Assembly: GCA_019054805.1 (NCBI GenBank)
Contig: JAHQIY010000014.1
Location: forward strand, 1,178,001 to 1,242,000
Origin: Brachionus manjavacas
Lineage: Eukaryota > Rotifera > Eurotatoria > Ploima > Brachionidae
Direction of reading: 5' to 3'
DNA length: 64,000 nucleotides
Of this stretch, positions 11,242-24,600 are shown piece by piece. Numbering within the stretch: the first letter of the stretch is position 1; each line of letters opens with the position of its first letter. The translations under genes were made by a program, and so were the position numbers. The notes beneath the pieces were generated by a model. It saw only the letters and a list, made by a program, of their open reading frames with translations, had not been told where the DNA came from and made no database searches.

Positions 11242-11966
11242 AATCACACAAATTCATGCGGCGATCGCCAATTAGTATGTTTGGCAAAAAATTGAGTCAA
11301 ATTACAGAAAGACATCAAATTGCCTGGTTAGACGAAGGCTTTTTGAAAAAAAAATCGAATGGAAATATGATTAATAATATCTCTTAGAAACCAAGTCCGG
11401 ACTAAAAAATTTATTTTCTAAAAAAAAATTCCACTTTTTTTTTCAATTTGCTAGATCAGGCTTAAAGTCAAAAAATTTTCAGAATTTTCTTGCAGTTTTA
11501 GCATAAAAGCCTTCAAAATTCTTCTTCAGTATTCAAAATTTTAAAGCCCTGACTTTGACTTGACTTGAGACTTGTCACTTTTAAACTACTCTGTTCACAG
11601 GTACATTAAGTGAATTAATAATTTTTATTTATACGTATTTTTATCTGAAAATTAGTTCACTTTTTGTTTTTGTCTTTTTTTTTAACTTGACATCGTCTTT
11701 AAGGTGTTTAGTGAATTAAAAGAAATGAAAATAAAACAATCCCAATTGAATTAAAAGCAAATTCTTTGGTGATGACTCATTTTGGAAAATTCTCAAAAAA
11801 TTCTAAACTAAGGAAAAAAATCAAGACATTTAATTCTTAAAACAAGTTTTTTTAACTAAAAAATATTTATTGCCTAAAAAATTAATAGCACCATAAAAAA
11901 CAATATTGATTAAAATAAACTCACTCACGACAAACTTAAATGAAAAAAAAAACCAAACAAAAATAT
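11242..11966. other. AT-rich spacer with 3' flank of dystrophin
   Basis: No gene seen. On the minus strand an AATAAA-type polyadenylation signal (TTTATT on the plus strand near 11866) lies about 100 bases past the dystrophin stop codon and probably ends its transcript. Confidence 0.5.
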
Positions 11967-12668
11967 TTAATTATTGTCCATAACCCCCATAGCATTGACC
12001 AGATTGTTCAAGTTATTTATTGCCTTGGTAATGTCTTCTACATTGAGGAACAAAGTGCTTATATTATTAACCGATGTTCTGTTGGCCGATTTTCTGACCG
12101 GCTCAAATCTGGTTTCTTTGAGCGAGTTTCTGTTCCGAGTTGGCGTCATGTGCAGCCTGTCCACAGAGGCTTCATTGCTTTGGTATTGACTATTTTTTAA
12201 TCTTGATCTAACTAACAAATTTTTTAAATTTTTCAATTGAGTATCTAACAGTCGATTATGGTTCTCTAGTATTTTCATTCTAGCTTCGAGCTTGCTGTCC
12301 TGTTGCCTAATGATGCTCGTATCCAAAAAAACATCTTTATCAATACTGAGCTTATCTCGACTTATGTCACATGTCATGTTTAAAAAATCATTGAATTCAG
12401 TGTAATGGCTAAATGTGCGACGATTGAGCAAATTTGTATTGTATGTTCTATATCTAGATACCGAGCCATACATGTCCCTGAGACTGTCATGGGTCTGTAA
12501 ATTGGACATTGACTTCATGTAAAAACTTCTTTCCTGGTTTGGCTCTTTTTCCTCTTTTATTTGAGATTTTAGTTGATCTTTTAGTTTATTGTACTCATCG
12601 ACCAAAATTATGTTTTCCTCTTCTAAGTCTTTAATCATGTTCTCAAGCTCCATTTGTTGATATGTTTC
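11967..12668 (-). other. DMD: Dystrophin exon 38: C-terminal coiled coils
   Basis: The last exon starts at the acceptor before 12668 and encodes two heptad segments: [20 protein letters not shown], and [20 protein letters not shown], the latter nearly identical to the vertebrate dystrophin/utrophin second coiled coil. In vertebrates these bind dystrobrevin, with syntrophin sites just upstream. The tail ends [20 protein letters not shown] and resembles the conserved C-terminal helix region of the family. Confidence 0.92.
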
Positions 12669-15600
12669 CTTAAATTAAATTAAGAACTTAATATCACGAA
12701 AAAACACAAAAAATATTTACCTCTATGGTTATTTTTTCATTGTTTTTAATGGTTTCGTTGTAAAGAGTACTGCAAATTTTGGCTATTAAAGCATGTTCGT
12801 CTTCGCTAAATAGTCCAAAATTAGTTGTCATTTATCTTTTATTCATTATTTACCTTTTGTCATTTTCGAAAGAAATGTGCAAGTTTCGTTTCGAATTGTC
12901 TTCATGGGGCTCTATCTTGTCAATTTTTATTTCTTTAACTATGGGCACAAGTTCCTGTTCATTTTGATTAATTTTCAGTCTATCACTGTCTGTACTTGGC
13001 TTGGATTCTTTTGTTTTTGGGGTTTTTTCTTCAACATCAGTCTTTTCAGAATCAATGCTAGATAAGATTAATTTTTAAATTCAAAATAAAAAAAAATTGT
13101 ATTTTATCACTTTAAAGACTGTTCTCTCTCGAGTAAAGATTGAACCGGCAGGTAGCCAAGTTTGCTTGATCTTCGACCTCGTTTTGGTTTGAATTTATTT
13201 TTAAAAATTTTGAAAAAATCTTTAATGTCATCAGATGACGATGTCTAAACAAAATTAAATTTTTTCTTTATTATTTTATTAGTTAATGAATTACCGGTGA
13301 ATAGTATTCAAGTAGTGGATGATCAAATTTGAAACCTTAAATCCAAAAATGAGAATTTTTTATTTTTGGAATTTTTTTAATTACCTTTAACTTTACGTCC
13401 AGAGAAAAAGCAATTTTGGCAAATGTCAAAATTAAAATGCTTCAATGATCGATACCTAAAGCCAATTATCGGGTATTCTTTGCAAATTGAGCATTTAGCC
13501 TCGTGTCGGGCCGATTCTGCGACAGATAGTCTATGTAATACCGGAAGCCACACAATAGATTGAGGCTCCAATTTTACCCAATTTAAAAATTGTTCCAAGT
13601 TTATAAACTCTTTTGCTTTTGTCTTTAATAAAGATAATTCAAATAGAATAAATTTCAAAATAATTCATTTATTTTACATATTCTAAGCAGCTTTTTACTG
13701 AAGGATCTACGTTTGAGCCACCAAAAGCTGCCACTTCACCTAGCTGTTTTGGTATCATAATCATATCGTATAATAAAGCACCCAGCTTTTTGGCACTACA
13801 CATTCCCTTCTCATCAGCCATCAAATTAAACAAGTCTTCATTTGAAAAGTTTATTTATTATAAAATTTAATTTTATTTATTTTTAAAAATTTATTTTTAT
13901 TCTAGTTTTTTAGAATCGAATAGCTATACTTGGGCTTGTCAAATTTGTTACAAGCCGGTCACATTTTTTACTTAAAAATTTCCTTTTGAAAAATTTTAGA
14001 TCAACTGGTCTTGAGAATATATTAAAAATGGCAAAATTCAAAAAAATCTAAATGAATTTTGAAATAAAATTTAATTCTAAAATAAAGTCAAGCTGTTGTT
14101 TTTACAGTTATTTTTTGGTTCTTTTTCTTGAATTAAATTTTAGAGGAATTTTGGATTTTATTTCGAGAGCTTTTTTAAAAATATTTTAAGAATTAAAATG
14201 GAGCGAAAATTAGACTTGATTTTAATTCGAGAATTAAGCAACCAAATGGACCTGAAAACATCTGAAATCTTCATATGGTCTTCATATGTTCTTTCAAATG
14301 ACGTAGCCTCTGATCATTCAAATCAAATAATTGTACTTTGTGCCAAACTATAGTTAATAAAGTCGAAAGCAAAAAGCTTACATTATGATTAATGATTAAA
14401 TATTTTATCCTTATTTACAAATTTCTAAATGTTATTTTAGCAAAAAAATAATTTGAAAAATTTGAATTTAAAATTTATTTTTTTTATCTTTCATATGCTG
14501 TCTCTTTAATTATATATTCTAGAGATTTTTGTAAAAATATTTATTAATTTTTTACCGTTAATAATAAATATGATAATTTTAGAGTAAAAATGTAACCAGC
14601 TGGTCAAAAATTAATAAAATTCTAAATGTTAAGTTGAAGCTCAAAAAATTTAACTAAATATTTTTTTCAGAGTTTTTTAAAATACTTACAAATATACTTG
14701 TCTTCTAAAGAACCATTTGATAGCAGGATAATAGCTATTTTAAGTGAGATGCTTTTAATTTGACCAAATCTTGATCTTTGAACAAAATTAGATTCAACTT
14801 TTTTTAAAAATTCAACCTACGGATCATAGACACTCAGCAGCCAATTTAGACTCAAATCAACTGCCAGAACCACGTCGATCATTTGCGATTCATTTGACTT
14901 GACCGAGGACTGAAATATTTGATTCAAACATTGAACAATTTGATTCGCATCAAGGCTCTTGTCACTTTGAAGTTTGTGGCCAAAATTATCAAAAACCGCT
15001 AGTGCATTACTCAACTCAACATAATCAACTAAAAAAATATTTTTTATTCAAGCAAAAATTAAAAATAAAATCTTCATTTTACGCCATAATCTTTTCTGAA
15101 GATTTCTTAATTTCATGGCTGTGCGGTAGGCACTAAAGCGAATATCGTTTAAATTGGCAAATGACTTGAACAATTCAATCATTTTTGGATGATCCCAAGT
15201 GGTTATTTCAGTCGAATGACTTTTTAAAAAAAAACTTAATTTTTTTTTTTTAAATAAAAATGTATCTACTTGATATAGTAAGGTATTTTATTTTTAGAGA
15301 TTGATCGTTGCCACGGAGGCTGAACACTAGCGGACAATTTGAAGAAAATATTTGACTCAGGCGTTTCAGCCAAGCTGTACAAGTTTAAAAAAATTTCCTG
15401 AATGTGCTGCTGTAAGCTGGTCCATCTGAGATTAAGATCATCGTATTTGTTTTGAATGTGATGAATTGAGTCCACATTTAGGTCCACTGTTTGGCCAAAA
15501 TATTGAATGTCTTGGGACAGATTGGCAAAATTTTTGTTCATTTCTTCAATTATTGGCTGCAATGATGTCACCGATATTTGGAATATTTTAACTTTTTCCA

Positions 15601-18600
15601 AATTGTCAGTCAATTGATTCTCATCTGATATTTCATTATGGTCTAAATTTGAGCTCAAAGTTTCCACTAGTGACTCGTTTTCTTCCAATTTTTGATTAAC
15701 GTTTATAAATGATTTGTTTAACAAAAGCAAATTTTGGTAAAAGCTGTAGATTTTTTGCTCAAAATTGACAAAGTATTTGTTCAAATTGAGCCATTTTTTT
15801 TCCAAATAGGCGACTTTTTTGCACATTATTAGATAGCTTGATGAACTATTCTGTTCCAAATCTAATTCAGAACCATCATTGCTTCCTGTATCATTGGAAA
15901 AATCATTGAATGATTTGGCTTTTAGAAAGGATCTGGCCGAATTGAGAGCATTTTCGACAACCGATTTTTTAAATTCCAAATTGGAACGAAAAACCTGTAA
16001 ATGAAAATCTTAATTTCAAAATTTTTTTCTAATTTAATGTTTAGTTACGTTTATTTCCTCGATTAGTTTCAGAATTAGATTTGGCTCTGGCTGAAGCTTT
16101 CGTCTCATGGCGTCTATCTCATTTAATTTTAGGATACACCAGTTTTTAAGATCTTCAAGTGATTTTAAAATTGTATCGCACTCAGCGTTATTATTTGTAT
16201 CAAGTCTGGACTTAATTTCCATTGATTTGATTATTAATGACTCCCATTTTTGATTTATCTCATTAAGCTTATTTTCCAGGGTTGCTTTGTGATCGTCATG
16301 TTTCAATGAGTCCAAAATTTTTTTCGAATTCTGCCCCAGGCTTGAGAATGTCACGCTATTTTTCTCAATGTCTTTTTGCAGTTCCTAAATTGATCCAAAT
16401 TAAATGGGAAAAAATATTTTGTTTAATTCTTTTAATAATTGAGAAATTTCTTAATCAAACAAATTTTATTAGTCCTTAGATAGCCTTTTGAGAAAATTAA
16501 ATTTTGTTTTGGAATCTAAATTTTTTAGAAAGTATAATTAAAAACCCTCAATGATTTTTCAAAATTGTATTAGCTTTCCACAATTAAGCTTTTTTGTAGC
16601 ATAATTTTAAAAAAAAATTGATCTTAAGTTAAAATTTCTTATCATAAAAAATTCTAATAATTATTTAGTTACTAATTGAATAACAAAATGAATTTTAAAA
16701 AATATCCAAAAGACACAAAAAAGAAGTTTAATAATTAATGAATTTACTTTCAATTCTTAGCATAAAATTTGATTCACTTATATTTAGAAAAAAATAGTTG
16801 GCTTAAGGCTTATCTCTAAGTTAAAATTATTGATTACACACGAGTGGTGAATGGGTAGAGAAATTCGAGTTGATTGATAAATTTGATAAAAAAGTATATT
16901 TGATGAAATATGAAGTGACTTAATTTTTTTATTTGACTTTAGAAATAAATAAACTTTTAATGATTGATTTTTTTTCAAAAAAAAATTTTAAATAAATACC
17001 TGACTTATTTCAAGCAAAGCTGAGTTCGAATCATTCGATTGATTTAGATAATCTTCCAAATAGTTTATATCTTTTTCGGTTTTTTCCAACCATTTCATAA
17101 ATTCCTCTAATTTATGCTCGAATTCGAACACAATTTTTCCAGTCTGATCTAAATTTTCAGCTCTATGCTTCAGCCTGTTACAAAAAATATTTTTTAATAA
17201 ATTTTCACCAAAAAATTGAGTCTTACCTGTCACTAATATCTTTAAAGCGAGATTCAATCCGGCTAAATTTTATTTCTATTTTGCTCAAATCCTCCGAAGC
17301 AAACTTTTCCATTAAAGTCTCATATTTTTCCTTTAAATCGTCATACAATTTGGTCAAAATTTCATAATCGATGATGACACTCTTATGGTCTATTTTTTGC
17401 CTTTGTAAAGTGCTTTCACCATAACTAATGTCACATTGTTTGAGCACTTTAGTTTCCAAATTGATAAAATTTTTGCAAAAATTTTCAAAAATGTCATCCA
17501 TTAACTGAGTTTCAGTCAGAATTGCCTCTAATTTATTTCTGTATTCTATCACCTGTAGTTTACTGTTATTCCACTCATTTGCTAAAGACATCACTTAAAA
17601 TTCAAAAAAAAAATTTTTTTATTATAAAAAAATCCTTAAAAATTACTTTTATTTTTGATTTCAATTGATTCTGATTTTAATAAACAATTCAATTTTTCTT
17701 CTTTTTTGTCTATTTCATCAATAATGCTCTTTAGATAAAAAACAATTAATATTCTAGACTTAAATTTGGTTAGTTTAGTTATTACATTGAATTTTTGAAT
17801 AGATAGTTGAGTTTCATCTATGTCGCCAACAGTGATTATTTGGGTGCTTAGATTGTGGTTAATCCAAAGCAACCAGTCGAATAATTCAGTGTAGAGCTCT
17901 TCATCAATGCTATTTGAATTAGTCACCTGCTTTGACTCATCTTCTTTCAGTGGTAATTTCGAAACAGAAGTATTATTATCTTTTAAGTTTATAACACTTA
18001 ATTCATTATCAGAAATGTCTTGGTTCTGAATTGGAGCATTCGGATTGAATTTTTCAATTTTGGTCTCTAATTTTTCACCAGAAATTCTCTTTTTATCATT
18101 AAGTATCTTGTTTAGGTCAACACATTTCCATATTTTGTCCAAGTCGTCAATAATTTTGTACATATTTTCATCCACCTTAAATTTTTGCCCTATACTTTGC
18201 TTCAAATCGTTGAAATTACTCTTTATTTTATCATATTTGTCAATTTTAACTTTAATTTCTTCTTCCGACAACTGAAATGATTAGAAAATTAGCTTAAAAA
18301 ATATTTTTTGTCAAAAAAAAGATTCTTACCTCTGTCAGGAAGAAGCCGTTTGATTTATTGCTGATCATCCAAGTTGTTAGTTCGTTGATATTTTGCTTTA
18401 TTTGTCTAAATCGCTTGTAAAATCGCTCAATTTCCTCTCTCTTTGTATCATATTTTTCAACAATCTTTTAAAAAAATCTGAGTTCTAATTTTTTTTTTCT
18501 AATTCAATTCATGTTAATCAAAATAATTGAGCAATTAAAAAATTAAATTTATTTAAGTAAAATCAGCTTTTATGAACATATCACGCAAACATTAGTATTT

Positions 18601-21600
18601 TTAGTAAAAAATTATTTTGATCTAAATCGACTTAAAAAATCAAAAAAGTAGCAAAAGGGTATGATCTAAAAATATTTTTAATTATTGATTTTATTCTCCA
18701 TATGGTTCTTTTTATAAAAAAAGCCGTAAAAGATTGCTACTCAATTTTTCTGCTATTTTCATTCAATTAATGGTAGACTTCAAAGCTTAAGAAAATTAAT
18801 ATCACGAGCCATATATGCTTCTTGATATTTATTAAGAGCGTTTGTAGTAACAACTTAAATCGATCATTAATCATTTATTAGTGATTATCTATGATTTCAA
18901 TTAATTGAATATTCTTTAAAAAATAATGTTTTTTTCTTTTTCTAAATTTCAGTAATTCTTAGAAATTAAAAAAATCAGTTTTAAGCTGTAATTCATGTTC
19001 GCTTAGGAAATTGCTTTTAAATACTATACTTAACAGAAAAATAAAAAAACTTAATATACTTAAGGATTATAAACTAGTAAACAATTTAAAAAAAAAGCAG
19101 AAATAAATTTTTAACATGAATTAATTTGGAAAAAAAGAAAAAAAATATTACTTGATCATATTTTTGAATTAAATTTGCTCCATTGGAACTCTCAATGTCG
19201 AATTTGGACTGAAAACTATTTCTCTGGCCCATAATCTCACAATATTTGGCCTAAATATAACTTTACTAATTTTATTTTCAAAACAAATTTAGAGAATACT
19301 TTTAATTCCAATATAACTAGTTCAATACTAAGCTCATTTTTAAAAACAAATTGTTTATTTAGATTTTCTTCATATTCATTCAATTTAATCCGGTAATCAT
19401 CCAGTTTAACACAAAATTGTTGCTCTTCTTGTCCATTTTCTTTTTCAACATTGGAGCCAAATCTAAAATTAATAAAATAATAAAGCCAAAAAGCAAATAA
19501 AATTTGTTTACTTCTTTTTTAGTTCATTCAAAAGCTCAACTAAACACTTCCATTCCTGATTTATAATGCTAAGCTTATCGTTCAAATACTTCGAGTCTGT
19601 CTCGTTTGATCTGGCCAGTATGAATTGACCATTGTGGTTTATTCGTTCCAACAGAAGCCGATTTTCAGCAATGCTGCTAACTCCTTTTAGAATGTCTTTC
19701 AGTTGATTTTCACTTGATTGCGTTTCGGTCAAGTCTTTTATTTTTGTAGATGAATCTTGTAGCCATTTTTGAAGAGAATTAAAGTCAGCGTTAAACTCGT
19801 TCCATTTTTCGGAGTTTTTGACAAAAGTTTCGCTCTTTTCCTTGAATCGTTTGACCACTGTTTGATGCAGCGAAACCAATTTGGTGATTATTTGGTCTAT
19901 TTTTTGGGCAGTTTCTTTATCTGAAGAGAGCATGATGGGCCTCTTGTGCAGAAGAGAAGTCTTTAGGGCAGCAGTCAACGACTCCAGCGTTTGTTTAATG
20001 GCCTTGAGTTTAAGCTCTTGCTTTTCAAAGTCAAAAAATTCCCTATTCAATCTCTGAATGTTTTCCAAGTGCTTCTCAACAGTTTCCGACGAAATAATCA
20101 GCTTTTCCACACACCGGATGAACTCGGTCGCATCGCCAGGCTCCCCTTTGGCAACTTTGTGCTCACTCGCATCTTTAACCATTTCCTCAAACAAGCACTC
20201 ACTTTGTTCCACCAAATCCTTCAAGTCGCTGCTAAAACCAACCAAATTTTTTAGCTTGGCAAAGAACGCGTGGCTTTTTTGATTTTTATGAACAAATTTC
20301 TGCCTCAATTCAATAGGCCCACTTGAAGCCGACACCACTTCGCTAATTAATAGCTCCAGCACACACAGATCTTGTATATTTCGAACAATACTTCTACCGA
20401 TTGATGCAAATTGCTTTAATTATTTTTTATAAAGAAAAGATAATAAAATTTGTTTGTTTACTAGGAATAGAGGGCTTAAGAGTTGAATTTTAAAATTCCT
20501 TTTTGATAATTGAGAAAATAGAGAAATCGTTCAATGAATTAATCAACAGATAGCGTTTTTCTTTTTTTTTAAAAGGAAAAATAATAAATTAAAAAACTAT
20601 AAAAATTTTTCAAACAAATTGCTTTATTTATGTTTACGTAACTTAAGCTTCTCTTCTTTGTTCTTTTATATTTTTATTTAATTTCTTTTAACTCTTTCTC
20701 TTTCTCCAACAACAAAAAAAAACAAAAAATGTTTTTTATACACATAAAAATTAAAACATAAAAATAAATTTTCTATTCTAATAAATCTAATTTCTTTGCA
20801 TATAAATTGGTAATTCAGTCGGAATCGAGTTTTCGTTTTTCATGTGATTTCCATGTCTCATGTGCCAATCGCTGTTATAGAACGAGTTAGCGTAGTCAAT
20901 ACAGGACGAGGCGGCCATGCCACTGCCTACATGCTTCTGTTCGCCACGGTATTCGTCAGTGCGAGCTCGATTCACGGCTGCCTGATTGTTCGACATGGCA
21001 TTCCTGGTGCTAAAGTATCGCATGGATGATGCCGACTGGTCTAGCTGAGTGTTGGACTTGTTGAAATTTTGATCAATGCATTGAGCTTGCTGAAAAGATC
21101 GCGGTATACTTGAGGATCTCATGTTGGAGCTGTTGGACACGTTCTCATTGTGATAGTACCGATTGGCCTCTCTGTGATACGCCTGTGGCATGGTCTGATT
21201 GGCACATTGGTCAAACGACTGGTTGCTGTTCTGAGAATTAAGCCTGTTGCCTGTGTACACCTGAGTGTTCAGTTGCTGGGGCATCACGTGATGTGTCGTT
21301 GTTGTTGTTTTAGTTGTCTTATATTTTCTAAAGGTCACTGGCTGACTTTGCTCGACCATTGGCATCAATTGTACAGGCTCGGATACCACTGACCTAGTGT
21401 CGTAGCCCTCTTGCACATTCTCGTTATAGTACATGGCTCCTTGATTGCTTATTTGCATAAAATCGCTTGGCTCATAGATAAAGTCGCTCGGTCCGTAAAA
21501 ATAGCGCGCATATTCCTTTGGGAACCGTGGTTTAATTTCAAATAGAATTTAAGTGTCCTCAGGTTTTATTGTTAAGTGCATGGTGCAGGTAGATTAGTTC

Positions 21601-24600
21601 AAAAGATTTAGTTTCGGATTAAACAGGTAGTAAAAAAATTAAAAAAAAAAAGGTGACATACGAACAAGCTTAGCATGCTTATTAATATAAAGAATAGTGG
21701 ATAGATAAGAGCGTTTTTAGCTGATAGATAGCAAAAGAGCACTAAAAGCCATTTGTTAGAATAGCTCAACAAAAGAACATTAAAAATGCGTTGATTAGAA
21801 CTCAAAGCAAAAAGGAATTTTAAATTAATTTTTTTTTTTTTAAATTTAATTTTTTCTTTTTGATTTCATAAATTTCAATTTTAAAAATTTATGAATCGTC
21901 AAGCAAAATTAACAAAAATAGCAAAAAAAACTAAAAGCAAATTAATAGTGATTTTAATTGATATTGTTAACAATACAACTTGGGGACATTTTGGTCAAAA
22001 CTTACCGATTCATCGTCTAATTGATGATCTTCTTGTAGTTTATTTATTGAAAACTCTTCCAGAATGTGAATTTGGTCATTAATGTTGTCTTCTTTTTCCT
22101 TGTATCTTTCGTACATTTTAGCCGATGATCGGCAAGAATTTCGGCGATGCTTTGTAGCTGTCCATCTTTGCTGAATTAACAAAAAAGAATTAGATTTTTT
22201 AAACTAAAGGAAAATAGACTAATTTTTTTTATGCAGAATTGTTAAAAATATTGCTGGTATCATTGAATTTCGAAAGCCCAAATGCAGAAAACTTCGGCAT
22301 TAGTTTCTTTAATACAAAGATATCAATTAATCTTGAGTAAAAATGTCTAAATGTTTTTAAATAAACAGTATTTTAATTAAATAAATTTTTTTCCCAATAA
22401 AAGAATATCTAGGAAATTTTTAAACAAATTTTTTTTAGAATAATCACGCTTTTGTAAAAAAAATTTTATGATAGAAAAAAAATTCTCTAAATTCTAATTT
22501 AAAATTTATAAAAATCTTATCAATAAAGCATTGCTGCCAACCATTCTAGAAAACGATTCTTTAAATAATTTTAGTAAATTCAAATATTTAACATACTAAA
22601 AGTATTCTAGAATATTTATATCTAAATTATAAGATAAATTTATCGAATTTAAAAGAAAATGATTATTTTATAATATTCTCCCGGTAATTGTACAGTCAAA
22701 CCTGATTAATCCGGACTAATCGTTAAAAAAATCAAAAATCATAGTCCGGATTAAGTTTTCTGACTTATCCTGTAAACCGTAATTTAAAAATTATCTGTAT
22801 TTTCCCAATTAGGAAGTCAGGAAGTATATTTCGAAAAAGATTAGTAAAAAATCAAAATTAAGTCAAATCAGTATATATATGCAAAAAAAAAAATTAATTA
22901 AAATTAAAAAAAGTGTCTAATGAAGGCAAATTGAAGTTCATGACCAAATGTAAATTTCAAATTAAAATTTTTAGTTTTTGATTTAAATTAAAAGATATTT
23001 TTTATCAATTTTTTAATTATAAATGACCAAACTTTTTTAAACATTATTTGTTTAATCAATAATTAGATAGAAAATTATATGAATTTTTTATCTGAAGTAA
23101 ATTGAATACTTAATCAATATTTTGAAATTTTAAAATACAAAATTTAACTTTGTCTCGCCGTAATATAATTTAACTGATATTAAAATATCATTTAAAGCGT
23201 TAATTGAGCCATAATTTGGATACCTAAATGTCGATTTTAAATTTGTATTTAAGGATTTCAAATTAAGATTTTGGAAGAAACAATTAAAGGTCAATTAGAG
23301 AAAAAAAGGTTTGTTTTTTTTTTAAATAAAATTTTAATCAATTAAATTTTGATCATTTGATTATGATCATGAATTTCAAGTTGCCTCTAATGAAAAATAA
23401 AATTTTTAAAAAAGTGACATCTTCAAATGCATGTTTTGACTCAAAAAATTTTAAAAAAATTCTGAAAAGATGTTTTAGCTCCTTCTAGGCCTCCTCTGCA
23501 TGCTCAGTTACTACATCTTCAAATTTATCGTTACGTCTAACTGTAACGAAATCAAGATTTCTGAAAAGTTTAGTTCTTTAAATTCTAATAAAATTTCCCA
23601 AGATGAAATCATTTTTAAATTTATTTCCTCTTTATTTATTTCTTTACAATCAAAAACCTTTCTCTATCTTTTCAATATATAAAAAAAAATAGAAAGCTTT
23701 CTATAAACCAAATTAATTGATTATTAGTAATAATAAAAAAAATTTGATGTATTACCTCTAGTCTATTGACTTTTTCTAATATTCGTCTGGCTCTTTCTGG
23801 ATTTGTGGCCTCGTGAAGTTCGGCAACTTGCCTGGCTTGTTGAATGACAAAGTCAATATCAATTGTAGAAAATTCCGATGTGTTTCTGGTGTAATGTTCA
23901 CTTGATTCCATGTTGACATCGTGTTGATTTTCTGCATTGTCCTGCAAGGGTATTTCGTCCAATATTCTCAAATAAGCCACTGCTCTCATGTACTTCTGTC
24001 TCAATTCGGAATCGAACACATCAGCTGATGAGTCGACCGATGATTCGGACGGAGACTTGGACCTCTTCGATCTGTAGTACTTGCTCTCTTGTGCATGTCT
24101 TGATTGCCTATAGGTTTCAGTTTGGGTGACAGTTTGATTGTCCTGTATGGGCTGAAAGTTGATTCTCTCCTGGGCCAAATTCAATCTTCTGTTCAAATCC
24201 TCGAAATTGGTGAGCAGAGTTCTTAGTTCTGTTTCGATTATTTTCGAATAGTGCTCCGATTTGGTGCACAATTCATTTCCTTGAGCCCTAACTGCTTCTA
24301 TGTCCGACAACAGCTCGTTCAACACTCTTTCTATTTCATTGTACTGTTCCCTTGATTGAACTCGTTCGGCTTCGATCAATCGATGCTGGAGCCGTTCAAT
24401 CTGAGCGACCAGTTCTCTATTTCTAACAATAAATGTGTCGTATAAATCATCTAGCGATTTAGCTTGTTGATTCAAAAATTCCTCTCTATCGTCAATTCTG
24501 ATGAGCAAATTTTGAATTTTTTGTTCGATCTCATTTATTTTCGAACTAGCTCTGGAATTCTCGCTAGCCACCTTTTTATTAGATAGTATTTCCTGAAGAG

